Assembly (NCBI GenBank): GCA_000349905.1
Contig: KB722757.1
Coordinates: 544,868 to 608,867 of the forward strand
Reading direction: 5' to 3'
DNA length: 64,000 nt
Source: Volvariella volvacea V23
Taxonomy: Eukaryota; Basidiomycota; Agaricomycetes; Agaricales; Pluteaceae
Shown: positions 1 to 8,935 of the stretch, one piece after another
Position numbering within the stretch: the first letter of the stretch is position 1
How the letters are laid out: each line of letters begins with the position of its first letter
Made by a program: the position numbers and the translations under genes
Notes under the pieces: model-generated
Seen by the model: the letters and a program-made list of their open reading frames with translations, nothing else
Told to the model about the DNA's origin: nothing
Database searches by the model: none

Positions 1-897
1 CAACGTCCTCATCACCGGAATTGGAGGTGGCGTCGCAATAGTCGCTTTACAACTCTGCGTTGCGCAAGGCGCAAATGTCTATGTGACGAGTAGCAGCCAG
101 GAGAAGATCGACAAGGCTATTGCTCTCGGCGCCAAAGGAGGCGTCAACTACAAAGACAGTAAGCATCACCCCACCCTATTCCTATCTGCCCTCCATCTCG
201 TTCGCTTTCTTTGTCATAATTCTATTCTCCGTGTCTAACGCTGTTCGGATCTTGTTAGAGAACTGGGCAGAACAAGTCAACAAACTCCTACTCGCCCATG
301 CACCCTCTTCCGGCGGCAAAACCGAGTTTGACTCCGTCGTCGACTCGGGAGGCGGCAACATCTCTGGACAAATGAGCCAATACCTCAAACACGGCGGCAG
401 AATCGTGTGTTACGGAATGTACGTCTTTCCACGCTATCCACGTTTGATTTGTTGTCTCCTGTGCAATGCACGATCTCATCTCTGACATTCACGCGTTGTG
501 ATACAGGACGGCCGAACCCAAGATCACATTCACGATGCGCGAGGTTCTCAAGAACCAACAGCTGATCGGTGCGCTCTATCCCCCCCTCCCTCTGTCTATC
601 ACATCTAACTTGCTCCACCCCACCCACCCCATCGTACCCTTATTCCACCCCACTTCACCCCACCCCACTCCACCTCGCTCCTCGCTCCTAGGCTCAACAA
701 TGGGCTCCACCCAAGACCTCATCTCCGCAACCCACTTCCTCTCCAAACACCGCATCGTGCCCGTCGTCTCCCACGTCCTCCAGGGACTCGAATCTGCCGA
801 AGAAGGATTCGAGCTGATCAAGCGCGGTGTGCAGTTTGGCAAGGTCGTCGTCAAGGTGGACGTGGATGCGGGGGAGAAGGAGAGAGCCAAGTTGTAG
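1..897 (+). CDS. Zinc-type MDR oxidoreductase, C-terminal part (5' end outside window)
   Basis: This is the C-terminal half of a medium-chain dehydrogenase/reductase, probably a zinc-type alcohol dehydrogenase-like protein (YogA type) that uses NAD(P)H. The exons I can join are 2-158, 259-418, 507-568 and 692-897. Introns are 159-258, 419-506 and 569-691, all GT-AG and phase-consistent. The first exon begins inside the Rossmann fold with a dinucleotide-binding motif (ITGIGGGVA) and continues to GAKGGVNYKD. Exon 2 carries the typical 'FDSVVDSGGG...Y.KHGGRIVCYGM' segment of the family. The last exon ends with the conserved helix region VVSHVLQGLESAEEGFELIK and stops at 895-897. The catalytic domain that would hold the zinc ligands lies upstream of the window, so substrate cannot be inferred. 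The stop is followed by about 450 bases without a gene. Confidence 0.85.
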
Positions 898-1344
898 TAG
901 CTAGAGTTGTGGGTGGCTAGGGGAATGGGAATGGAGGGATTGTGAGTGGCGGTGGTAAATGTGTTGTAGTAGTATTGTGAAATAGTAGCATCGTGTGGCG
1001 GTTGGATTTGAGAATGATGCTGAAAAATGTCGAGCATTCTCCGCATTGGTCGTCCCTTACCTCCCTACATCGGCCATGATTACAATTATACATTCATCAA
1101 ACCATGTTGTTTGTCCAAAGAAAGAAAGAGAGAGAGAGCGTCTTATGCGCGCAGAGATCGAGTAGCGCTTGCACCAGCGCTTGTTCATGAAAATCTTATT
1201 TAGCGCTCGACTGAAATTTTGTGCAAGTCCATTCGTCGAGATGTTCAGGTGCTTTTTGCTCGACAAAAACTAATGTCTTCCTCCCACTAGTAATATCCGA
1301 TCAGGCCCCGGGTACCCGACCCAACTAGGGGAGGTAGACATTTA
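898..1344. other. Intergenic stretch between MDR gene and tRNA-like cluster
   Basis: No gene is seen. It contains the 3' flank of the MDR gene, a short GA run (about 1118-1138), and near 1245-1270 an oligo-A/oligo-T stretch. That stretch resembles the trailer found beside other tRNA-like elements in this window (minus-strand TTTTTGTC). Confidence 0.5.
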
Positions 1345-1420
1345 CCGACCTGCCTGGTTCGAACAGGCGACCGTAACAAAACCAAATTGCTTGTATGCTC
1401 TACCACTGAGCTAAGGTCGG
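1345..1420 (-). tRNA. tRNA-like element 1 (variable anticodon arm)
   Basis: The 76-base minus-strand sequence folds like a tRNA. The 7-bp acceptor stem is CCGACCT/AGGTCGG. The D arm is GCTC-AGTGGTA-GAGC. The T arm is GCCTG-TTCGAAC-CAGGC. T8, A14, G18, G19 and the T-loop TTCRA positions are all canonical, and the Pol III A and B boxes are intact. The region between D and T stems is 28 bases instead of the usual 23. It forms only a weak ACAA/TTGT stem with an 11-base loop, so no usable anticodon can be read. No T-run follows immediately; a T5 lies about 75 bases downstream. It is more likely a tRNA-like or pseudo-tRNA element than a decoding tRNA. Confidence 0.6.
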
Positions 1421-1690
1421 GTTATTCTTCGGCATCAGAAATGCATTCATATGTTTGGAATCATGCTCACTAACATAACTATTGGTACATGTAAATAAGC
1501 ACCGCATTCCGAATGCTATGGCATTTATGTGGCTGAGGACTGTTGACATCTTCAGGTACAGGAATGCAGTGCCAGAGTAGTTCGAACCACTCAACAAGAA
1601 CCGATTTCAAAGTGAATTTCAGCGCTTCACTTTGGGAATCTTGTATGAGCACATTCATCAAAGTATTCAGTGGTTTTACTTGACAAAAAA

Positions 1691-1761
1691 CTGACCTGCC
1701 TGGTTTGAACAGGCGACAAATAACAACCTGGTTAGATACTCTACCACTAAGCTAAGGTCGG
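1691..1761 (-). tRNA. tRNA-like element 2
   Basis: This 71-base minus-strand element has normal tRNA length. The D arm is GCTT-AGTGGTA-GAGT and the T arm is GCCTG-TTCAAAC-CAGGC. The acceptor stem has one mismatch (CCGACCT against AGGTCAG). The 23 bases between D and T stems match the standard count, but the anticodon stem is only TAAC/GTTA around a six-base loop. Six T residues follow the element at once, a good Pol III terminator (minus strand TTTTTTGTCAAG). It is the second unit of the tandem array. Decoding function is doubtful. Confidence 0.6.
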
Positions 1762-2021
1762 ATTACTAGTTTACATCAAAATACATTCATATGTCTAGCA
1801 CTACTCTCGCTACATAACTGCCTGGTACAAATAAGCACTGGGTTACTATGGCATTTACATGGCTAAGAAAGGTCGACACGTTCAGATGCAGGAACCCACT
1901 AGATTGGAAGTTATACTGAGCCATATTTGTGGTATAGAAGCAAAGCATAAAAGGAATCATGTGTCGCTCACTAAGCGAGTCAGCTCCAAGCCAACTCAGC
2001 TTAGCAAGTTCAACATAATGA

Positions 2022-2107
2022 CCAACCTGCCTGATTCAAACAGGCGACCGCAAACAACATCCCGATAGGGATTAGAGTTCGATGCTCTATCGCTGAGCTA
2101 AAGTCGG
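2022..2107 (-). tRNA. tRNA-like element 3 (extended anticodon region)
   Basis: This 86-base minus-strand element keeps the acceptor stem through wobble pairs (CCGACTT against AGGTTGG). It also keeps the D arm GCTC-AGCGATA-GAGC and T arm GCCTG-TTTGAAT-CAGGC. The region between D and T stems is about 38 bases, 15 more than a normal tRNA. Changes in the acceptor stem still allow G-U pairing, which hints at structural constraint. No T-run of four or more follows directly. It is the third unit of the tandem array. Confidence 0.55.
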
Positions 2108-2204
2108 GTTGTAGAAAACAAATTTAGGATGAACGCCATGGCGTTGACGAGCTGGGTCAACTTGTTCAGTTCTATCACACCCGTCATCACAAGATCACAA
2201 GATA

Positions 2205-2352
2205 ATACCTGGTTCGAGCATGTGGTCCTAATCAATTCTGAAACGTTAGAGAGGACGCCGCCACAGAAGTATTGCAGTCTAATCAGTACTGATAGTACCC
2301 AACAAGTGGGAGTCCTCGGTGCTCTCCCAGTGACTAAGCTAAGGTTGACTTA
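2205..2352 (-). tRNA. Split or expanded tRNA-like element 4
   Basis: The 5' half on the minus strand (about 2352-2320) reads CAACCTTAGCTTAGT followed by GAGC, matching the family acceptor, D arm and A box. A matching 3' half with a B-box-like stretch (TGCTCGAACCAGGTA) lies at about 2225-2207. The two halves are separated by roughly 95 bases, far longer than in the other copies. Either the variable region has expanded or unrelated DNA has been inserted. The acceptor stem pairs only in part. Confidence is limited because the 3' half is diverged. Confidence 0.35.
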
Positions 2353-2437
2353 AAATTGGATAAAGTACGTTAATACCTGTCTGTCTTTGAATTCAAACCC
2401 GCGAATATCGGTATCGTGTACCGTACCCACTGAATAG

Positions 2438-4006
2438 TCAAGAGTCGTCAAATTCATCAGATATACGAATATAGTGCCATAGTGCACCGCTACCCCCGCC
2501 TTTAGCCCTCGTCGAGCAGTACCGTCCACTGAACAGGACTAATGCAGAAGGAAACTTGGTCTTGCTCCTCAATTGCTCTACCACTCTCTCCAGTGTTTCG
2601 ACAACGTTATCCGTCCAATCTGCGTATTGTGTCCCAGAACCGCGCACACCAAACGGCTTGAAGATTTCTAAAGTCTCGAGTCCCTCAAGTTGGCAGATAC
2701 CATCCAGCATTTCTTGGTAAGAAAGGAATATCTGGAGTGTGCGCTCGTCGAAATCATGAATTTCGGGTGTTGAATCTAGAGAGATGCCACCACCAGTTCC
2801 CGGGGATAACTGGAGGTATTTCAATATCCTGAGTGAATTCAGAGCAGGCATCCACAATGATGGTGCAAATGACCATCCGTGCAGATATTCGATACCAAAT
2901 CCAAGTGAAATCGAGAGCTTCATGAGAGATGACGCGTGCTTTGGGAGTGCAGTGTCGAAAAATAGGGCGGTACTTCCAAGAGGCGTTTCAATGTCTTCGA
3001 TGACAAGTTCTTGTAGACCGGAATACGAAGCGAGGTAGTATACCAGTCGGTCAGAGGCTTGGAACGTTATTAACGTCTTTAACGTAGTTTCGGATGCCTG
3101 TAAGGATATCCAGAGGTTATCAAGAGGAATATGGGAATATATGGAGTCGACCCGAAGGTGTTGGAGCTTGGAAAAGGAGGAGCGATGAGGGCCAAGTGCG
3201 CTAGAAAATTGAATTCCAGAGATCGTAAGAATACGTAGTGCCAATGGCTGTATCCCCTTGGTATCACTGGCATCAGAAAATAGCGCACACGCGTCGTGGA
3301 AATGAATGTCGCATTCATGATCAATGCGGAGTTCTTCCAGTTGGCGGTTATTGTGAACAACGGCTTGCAATGCCTGCATGTGGGGGTCTCGGATGCAATC
3401 ATGTTCGCCGAGATTTGTATCAGAATTGTCCACTTCTCCTTCGCACCCCCATGCACGGTCATCACGAATGAATTTAAACGAGAGAAGGTGCTTGAATTGC
3501 AGCAGAGCTTTAGGAAGAGGGCACTGAGGTATCATGAGTGGTTTGATATCCAGTCTTTCCAACTGCCCTTTCGTCCCTCTCAACACCGCGCGCATGACCC
3601 CTTCCTGGATCTCCATGACAAACGAATCTTCGACCTCGTTATCGTTTGTCGACTCCCAAGCCATACTGAGTGAGCGAATATCCCCACATTGTTCAATTGT
3701 GGTATAGAGATCCACCATTCGATTTTGGCCAATGAATTGCGAGACGCTCCATGCATGTGTTTGAATAGCTAAGGTTCTGGCGTTATTGTAAAGACCAGGA
3801 AGTGGGTGAGAGCAAATGTCCAGAAATGCTGCAGTCTCCGTTCCGTACTCGTTGAGGCGTGCCCTGACACTGCGTAGGACCAAGGGGGAAATTGAGGCGT
3901 TGAAATAATGAGAGACAAGTCGAAGTTTGGCTGCTGTGTAGGCGTCGAGGTGTGCTGCTATGAACAAGATGATTTCGGTGGGAACAGTGTCTAAGGTATG
4001 CAACAT
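2438..4006 (-). CDS. F-box/LRR-like protein A (522 aa, single exon)
   Basis: This is an uninterrupted 522-residue protein beginning MLHTLDTVPTEIILFIAAHL. Residues about 8-50 form an F-box (PTEIILFIAAHLD...KLRLVSHYFNASISPLVLRS), the part that binds Skp1 in SCF ubiquitin ligases. The rest is a weakly repetitive leucine-rich region that would select substrates. Marker blocks shared with the paralogues are 'YNNARTLAIQ', 'GIQFSSALGPHRSSFSKLQHLRV', 'DNLW.SLQA...LKTL.T', 'YLASYSGLQELVI', and 'SLWMPALNSLRILKYLQLSPG'. I chose the start at 4006 because the F-box begins about eight residues later, as in paralogue C. It lies between the tRNA-like array and paralogue B. The family is clear; the substrate is unknown. 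Confidence 0.85.
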   Translation of the reverse strand: MLHTLDTVPTEIILFIAAHLDAYTAAKLRLVSHYFNASISPLVLRSVRARLNEYGTETAAFLDICSHPLPGLYNNARTLAIQTHAWSVSQFIGQNRMVDLYTTIEQCGDIRSLSMAWESTNDNEVEDSFVMEIQEGVMRAVLRGTKGQLERLDIKPLMIPQCPLPKALLQFKHLLSFKFIRDDRAWGCEGEVDNSDTNLGEHDCIRDPHMQALQAVVHNNRQLEELRIDHECDIHFHDACALFSDASDTKGIQPLALRILTISGIQFSSALGPHRSSFSKLQHLRVDSIYSHIPLDNLWISLQASETTLKTLITFQASDRLVYYLASYSGLQELVIEDIETPLGSTALFFDTALPKHASSLMKLSISLGFGIEYLHGWSFAPSLWMPALNSLRILKYLQLSPGTGGGISLDSTPEIHDFDERTLQIFLSYQEMLDGICQLEGLETLEIFKPFGVRGSGTQYADWTDNVVETLERVVEQLRSKTKFPSALVLFSGRYCSTRAKGGGSGALWHYIRISDEFDDS

Positions 4007-4394
4007 CTTTGATGATGAGCGTCAAAATGGGGCCGTCCAATGCCACGCGTCACATCACGCTCTTCGTTCCACAACTTCGGTCAACTCGGAGCTGGCTATG
4101 GAGCTGGCGCTGCTGCTTCAAGTTATCGACAAAATACAGTTTGGGATACCCTACTGCCACACTGCAGCCGTTATACCCCCCAGGCTGGCTGCTATCGTGG
4201 ACGTAATGCCTTACACTACCGGTCTCTCCTTCAAGGTGAACAAGATTAAAACCAATGGAGCTGGAGTCTCAATTGTTTCACCACTACTTTCATAGCTTCA
4301 CGGGCTATTTGGAAACCAAGTCATGCATCAAGTCCCCGTATTAGAGAGTGCACCTCTAACGGCCAGAATATCCGGTCTTTCTGTTGGTAGGCGT
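4007..4394. other. Upstream region of F-box gene A
   Basis: There is no gene with family support here. Short open frames on the plus strand exist but overlap in all frames and show no domain. It probably holds the promoter of the minus-strand F-box gene A. Confidence 0.4.
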
Positions 4395-4565
4395 CCAACG
4401 CCTCTAGTAAGCACGAGCGATCAAGAGCCCAATTTCTTGTAGGCGGTCAATCTCAGAGATCGGTTCAGCGGGGATAATGCGACTGGCCCACATATATAAG
4501 CGAAGATCCTTGAGAGACGCCAATGAAGTCAGCGCTGGCATCCACAAAAGTGGGGTGAACGCGCA
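4395..4565 (-). pseudogene. F-box/LRR C-terminal relic
   Basis: The minus strand at about 4563-4395 encodes AFTPLLWMPALTSLASLKDL, then SEIDRLQEIGLLIARAY and a stop. This matches the C-terminal marker block of the F-box family (SFTPSLWMPALQSLKALKSL in gene C), with a weaker match to the following 'SYQEILDSIFQL' block. No F-box or upstream repeats are found between it and gene B. It is a truncated, decayed copy of the A/C-type family. Confidence 0.6.
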
Positions 4566-4968
4566 ATTATCTTCGATATCATTAGTTTTAGTTTATTTGA
4601 TATTACTGGTCTCAATACGGCTTGTATATTCGCAAAATTCCCCAGCTAATCAAAGTTGGTACTTATAAGCACTGGAATGGACTAGCAGAGAGTAGATGAC
4701 TACGCATGCACTACAAACATGTTGTCCCGAGTGCTTGTAACTGCGAAACATTACATCAATGGTACATGGAGATCGCATTAATATCCCTGCGCAATGTACG
4801 TATACTCTTAACACTGTAAGTGCAGAAAGCCTTTCAACAGTACCTAGATGAAGAACAAAATCGGGAAATCATCCGCCGATACAATTCCCCACAAAATCAG
4901 TCTTCATCTGAGGACCATCAACTCATCCCTTTCCGCATCTCCGTGGATCAACAGTAGTGAAAAAAGGG

Positions 4969-6297
4969 TTATGTGACTTTGATAGAAAGACCGTCATCGT
5001 GAAGCCATTTCAACTCCCTTCGAAGGAGATTCACTATTTCACTAGTTCCGCGGAAGCATAGCCAACTGAACTTTCTAAGATTCGTAGTCATTCCATTATT
5101 TCTTCTCCTCTCTTCTAGCACTTCCATAAGCGTAAACACCGCATCTACTGCGACTGGTGCATGATTGGTAGATAAAGTTAGATCGCAGAGGTTTGGCAGA
5201 GGTACCTGCTGGCCGGAAATCCGAAGATGCGGGAGAATATTCCTAATCAATTCTTTGTTGTATAGAAAGAGTCCAAGGGACTCTAAACTTGGCAAGGAAC
5301 CAAATACCTCCTCCACACCCAACATTTCGATGTTGGAATAGTAGTGCGCCCGAAGCGACTTGATATTTTTGCAGCCCGATCGCTGCAGGAATTCAACGAC
5401 GGTCGGCGACATGTTGTACCCTGCGTGATCACTGATCTCAAGTTCTTGAAGGTTTGGAAGAGTAAGGTCCTCAAGAAATTTCGGGTCGTTGATCGATAGT
5501 GAAGTTACCGAGTTAGAAGCGACAATGACGCGAAAGAACCGATTAAAATGGCTCAACGTCATTTTCGATAGATTCGGTGCATCTGAGAAGGCCTGGATTG
5601 CGTAGGGAGCTGCGGTGGATGTAATGGTGCCATATCCCCACGGGAATATATGAATATAGAGGGATCGCAATAGAGGAAACTTCCCTCGCATGGTTCCTAG
5701 TGCCGGAAGAATTTCTGGATCGGAAGGTCCCATGGAGCATTGCAGGGTGACGGTTTTCCATCTGCGACAGTGCTGCAAGATCATGAAAAACAGTGAAAGC
5801 GCATGATCGTTTCGGTTGTAGTCGAATCGACCAAAGAAAATATCTAAAGGGCTCTGTGCAGATCTTTTAAGCCATGTGTCGACCATTCCAAGCGGATCCC
5901 GCGTCTTAGACCACCATAGAACGGTACCGCTGATATGAAGATAAGACCATAGTTCAGCACACCCCAAGATCGCACGTCTCCATCTCCTCGATACCCGTTC
6001 GAATGCCCAAAAGTTGCAGCGTACCTCAGTAGGCGGGAAACAATAAGAAAAGATTCTCCGAAGGATCTCTATGGATAACCTATTGATAGGCACGAGTTCG
6101 GGATTGTAAATGATCATGGTCCGGTATACGTTCTGAAGTTGGGTGTCGACCGTGTCCTGGAGTTGTGATAAGAACTCGGACGTTCTCGTCAGCCTAGACT
6201 GCTCGTCCTCGAGTAAGGCCAGGTGTCGCAATACGTCATCGCGATGTACCGGCATATCAGCTGGGTGGCTATCCAAGATGTTCTTTACTTCGGACAT
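4969..6297 (-). CDS. F-box protein B (second F-box family)
   Basis: This is an F-box-like protein of about 442 residues from the start chosen at 6297. The open frame extends upstream to 6576. I prefer 6297 because MSEVKNILDSHPADMPVHRD aligns with the start of paralogue E (MSELKTILEGHPADIPTNRG). A short coiled segment (LALLEDEQSRLTRTSEFLSQ) precedes the F-box at about residues 67-115 (VPINRLSIEILRRIFSYCFP, then FERVSRRWRRAILGCAELWS). This arrangement is the common agaricomycete 'F-box-like' type, thought to act as an SCF adaptor. The C-terminal part is leucine-rich with no other domain. The protein differs from A and C, so the cluster mixes two families. It appears intact. Confidence 0.8.
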   Translation of the reverse strand: MSEVKNILDSHPADMPVHRDDVLRHLALLEDEQSRLTRTSEFLSQLQDTVDTQLQNVYRTMIIYNPELVPINRLSIEILRRIFSYCFPPTEVRCNFWAFERVSRRWRRAILGCAELWSYLHISGTVLWWSKTRDPLGMVDTWLKRSAQSPLDIFFGRFDYNRNDHALSLFFMILQHCRRWKTVTLQCSMGPSDPEILPALGTMRGKFPLLRSLYIHIFPWGYGTITSTAAPYAIQAFSDAPNLSKMTLSHFNRFFRVIVASNSVTSLSINDPKFLEDLTLPNLQELEISDHAGYNMSPTVVEFLQRSGCKNIKSLRAHYYSNIEMLGVEEVFGSLPSLESLGLFLYNKELIRNILPHLRISGQQVPLPNLCDLTLSTNHAPVAVDAVFTLMEVLEERRRNNGMTTNLRKFSWLCFRGTSEIVNLLRRELKWLHDDGLSIKVT

Positions 6298-6576
6298 ATT
6301 GGGGTCGCTGTAGCGCCACTTATTCTTGGACTGAGTTCTCATACTGGAGAAACAATAACGAGTTTGAACACCTACAGAGGGTTTATTTGTCCCTAGGAAA
6401 GCTATCGAGGCTCGATGGATGAGACGGTACTTGGTAATGGTGTAGTACTGCGGCAAGCCATGGCGACCACGCGTCATGCAGAGTGACCTGAGACGAAGAC
6501 CAACTAGGAAAGCAGGGTGAGGCACGTGGTGAATGGCTGCAACTTGATATATTGATATGTTTGAATGTGTTATCAC

Positions 6577-6809
6577 CTCGATTAACCTTGTTCAGCATGC
6601 ACGATTATCAACAGACTTGAGATGTCGAACCATGCGAGAGATTCCCTCCATTTCCGTGCGTTGATCGCCCCAGCCCTCTACGCTAGCTCCCGCTTCCGAA
6701 ACCCATTCTTCATAAGGACCATTGTTAACATCTGCTATGCGCCAACTTGAAGCGTAGTCTGTCCCATGGACCATAGCAGGTCAGGCATACTGCATAAAAT
6801 TGAAGCACA
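6577..6809. other. Short intergenic region between F-box genes B and C
   Basis: No gene is seen. It probably contains the promoter of gene B and the terminator of gene C. Confidence 0.4.
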
Positions 6810-8387
6810 TCATATATTGGGGACGTAACCCCATACATTGCTACCCTTTCCTTCAATTCTCTTCAAATAATAAGATTCCCTGAGCAACACCAACACTGGC
6901 GGAGCTTCGTTTCTCCCCCTCAACTGCTTCGCCGCTTCCCTCACTAGGGCCCTATTTGAGTCTTGAATACCGCTTCGCGTCCAAAATATCTCCACGTTCT
7001 GGATACCTTTCAGTTGGAAGATACTATCCAATATCTCTTGGTAAGAGCGGTAGATTGAAAGCGCATTCTGTTCTTGGTTGATGGAATTGTAGGGTAAAGT
7101 GTGTGAGTCAAAAGGCGTGGTATCACAAGATCCAGGGGATAAATGAAGGGATTTCAACGCTTTGAGTGACTGCAAAGCGGGCATCCACAATGACGGAGTG
7201 AATGACCATCCGTCCAAGTGGTCAATTCCACGCTGAAAGGAAATCGAGAGTTTCCCTAATGACGTCGCGTGTTGTGGTATTGCTACCTCGAAGAACAGCG
7301 CGATAGATCTCGGAGATATACAGTCAGGCTGATCCTCAATCTCCAGAAGGACAAGTTCTTGTAGACCAGAATATGACGCAAGGTAGAGAATGAGCGGATG
7401 GGATGTTTGGGAGGTCGTCAACGTCTTCAATGTCGTCCCTGCTGCTTGTAAGGACGTCCAAAGGTTGTCGAGAGGAAGCAACGAATAGGGTGATAGGACT
7501 CGAAGGTGTTGCAACCCGATGAACGGGGACCGACAAGGATCAAGCGAACGGGGGAATTTGACTCCTTTAATGGTGAATGCATGCAATCCCATCGGTCCTC
7601 CGCCATCTGAATCATCGCTAACACCAGGAAAAAGCACGCCAATGTCGTGAAAACCAAGCCCGCAACCCTGGACAATGTAAAGCTCTTTCAGTTGACTGTT
7701 GCTGCGAATGATGGCCAGCAAAGCGTTCCTGCAACCCTCTCGTATGCAGTGATTGTCGGCGTTGCCCATATCTGTGTTTACCTCTTCTCCGAGACCGAAA
7801 CTGTTACACCACCACCCTTCCTCGTCCAGAGTGAACTTGAATACACGAAGTTGCTTAAGTTGCAGAAAGCTTGGAGGGATGCGAACAGACGTGCTTGATT
7901 CAATTTCTAGCTCCTCCAGCTTCCCATTCGTCCCTTTCAACACCGCATCAGCCACCCATCCTTGAGTCTGAGCACACCACAGGGTTCTTGAACTGTTCCC
8001 ATATACACGCCACTTTACGCTGAGCGAGCGAACTCCCGTACATCGTTCGATCGTAGCACAAAGGTCTTCCATTCGACGATCGATGTAGTTGGATACAAAC
8101 CACCCACAGAACCAAATAGTCAGATTTCGTGCGTTTTGGTAGAGGCCGGGTAGGGGATATTTGCAAGACTCCAGAAGGGCTTCAATATTTCTTCCCCACG
8201 CAAACGTGATTGCGACGCTCCGTAGAGTCAAGGGAGAAGCGACGGCGTTCATATAGCGAGAAGTGAGCCGAAGTTGTTTCAGCGCGGGTGTGTCGAGGTA
8301 GGCTGCTACGCATCGAATGATTTCGAGTGGCGCTTCGTTGAAGGAGATGATACCACTGCCTTGAGTCGATGTGTCTCCTGGAGTCAT
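6810..8387 (-). CDS. F-box/LRR-like protein C (525 aa, single exon)
   Basis: This intact 525-residue paralogue of gene A starts MTPGDTSTQGSGIISFNEAP. The F-box spans about residues 18-60 (APLEIIRCVAAYLDTPALKQ, LRLTSRYMNAVASPLTLRSV). It is followed by the family blocks 'GLYQNARNLTIW', 'GVKFPRSLDPCRSPFIGLQH', 'LLPLDNLWTSLQAAGTTLKT', 'YLASYSGLQELVLL', and 'SFTPSLWMPALQSLKALKSL'. Its likely role is substrate adaptor of a Skp1-Cullin-F-box ubiquitin ligase. It is the best complete reference copy for judging the broken paralogues D, F and the relics. A tRNA-like element lies about 290 bases upstream on the opposite strand. Confidence 0.85.
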   Translation of the reverse strand: MTPGDTSTQGSGIISFNEAPLEIIRCVAAYLDTPALKQLRLTSRYMNAVASPLTLRSVAITFAWGRNIEALLESCKYPLPGLYQNARNLTIWFCGWFVSNYIDRRMEDLCATIERCTGVRSLSVKWRVYGNSSRTLWCAQTQGWVADAVLKGTNGKLEELEIESSTSVRIPPSFLQLKQLRVFKFTLDEEGWWCNSFGLGEEVNTDMGNADNHCIREGCRNALLAIIRSNSQLKELYIVQGCGLGFHDIGVLFPGVSDDSDGGGPMGLHAFTIKGVKFPRSLDPCRSPFIGLQHLRVLSPYSLLPLDNLWTSLQAAGTTLKTLTTSQTSHPLILYLASYSGLQELVLLEIEDQPDCISPRSIALFFEVAIPQHATSLGKLSISFQRGIDHLDGWSFTPSLWMPALQSLKALKSLHLSPGSCDTTPFDSHTLPYNSINQEQNALSIYRSYQEILDSIFQLKGIQNVEIFWTRSGIQDSNRALVREAAKQLRGRNEAPPVLVLLRESYYLKRIEGKGSNVWGYVPNI

Positions 8388-8679
8388 GAATGCGGTTTAA
8401 GATAAGGAAGTTTGCGCCGCGATACCATGAGTGTTGTAGCGCCTCGTGGCAGCCAAGGGTTCTTGAGAATCAAAACAGCCTACGTAAAGTTTGACCAATG
8501 GAGTCCGGTTTGCGCATACATACGACATGTGCACTTCTATGCGCATTAGGAGGTGCATGTGAGGACCGTTGTCGAAATATTCAAAGGGATCGCCAGACAT
8601 ACTTAGTCACGCAGAGCAATGCTCCCCTAATTTGGAGAAGAAAACTTGATATATTTGTGTTCACAAAAGCGAAATCGTC
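8388..8679. other. Intergenic region upstream of F-box gene C
   Basis: No gene is seen. It is the probable promoter region of the minus-strand F-box gene C and the 5' flank of tRNA-like element 5. Confidence 0.4.
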
Positions 8680-8758
8680 CCGACCTTAGCTCAGTCGGAA
8701 GAGCGAGTATTAGCTTGTCTAATACATTTCGGTCGCCTGTTCAAACCAGGCAGGTCGG
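8680..8758 (+). tRNA. tRNA-like element 5 (strong 7-bp anticodon-arm hairpin)
   Basis: This 79-base element has a perfect CCGACCT/AGGTCGG acceptor, D arm GCTC-AGTCGGAA-GAGC and T arm GCCTG-TTCAAAC-CAGGC. In place of a normal anticodon arm it carries GTATTAG-CTTGT-CTAATAC, a perfect 7-bp stem with a 5-base loop, plus about seven extra bases. With a 7-base loop reading the bases would be GCTTGTC, which lacks the invariant U33, so decoding is unlikely. A T6 run (CAACTTTTTTGAG) ends 14-18 bases downstream, fitting a Pol III terminator. It sits between F-box gene C and the 3' end of the tRNA thiouridylase gene. Confidence 0.65.
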
Positions 8759-8935
8759 TCACAACTTTTTTGAGCCTAATTGTCTCAGTTGGTGAACGCT
8801 GCAGTGCATGATATTAAGAGTGGGGATAAGCATCAAAACATGAACAAGCTATTGACATAATACCGATGAAAAGTTCTACATGCAACGCTCTTGATAGGCG
8901 ATGCAAATCTACGATGCGCTAGCGCAGCTAGTCCA

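Larger units (their letters stand above)
1345..2352 (-). repeat. Tandem array of four tRNA-like units
   Basis: Four tRNA-like elements occur head to tail on the minus strand. Units 1 and 2 also share the sequence 5' of the element in its transcription sense. The ATGCATTCATATGT block at 1441 matches ATACATTCATATGT at 1781. The block GCTATGGCATTTA near 1515 matches ACTATGGCATTTA near 1846. A weaker match (CCATGGCGTTGA, about 2139) follows unit 3. The repeat period is therefore roughly 345, 330 and 180 bases. This points to local tandem duplication of a unit made of the element plus about 200 bases of 5' flank, followed by divergence. Confidence 0.6.

Noticed and set aside
6298..6576. Upstream Met start for F-box gene B
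   Set aside because: Paralogue E aligns from Met 6297, and the upstream 93 codons have no match there.
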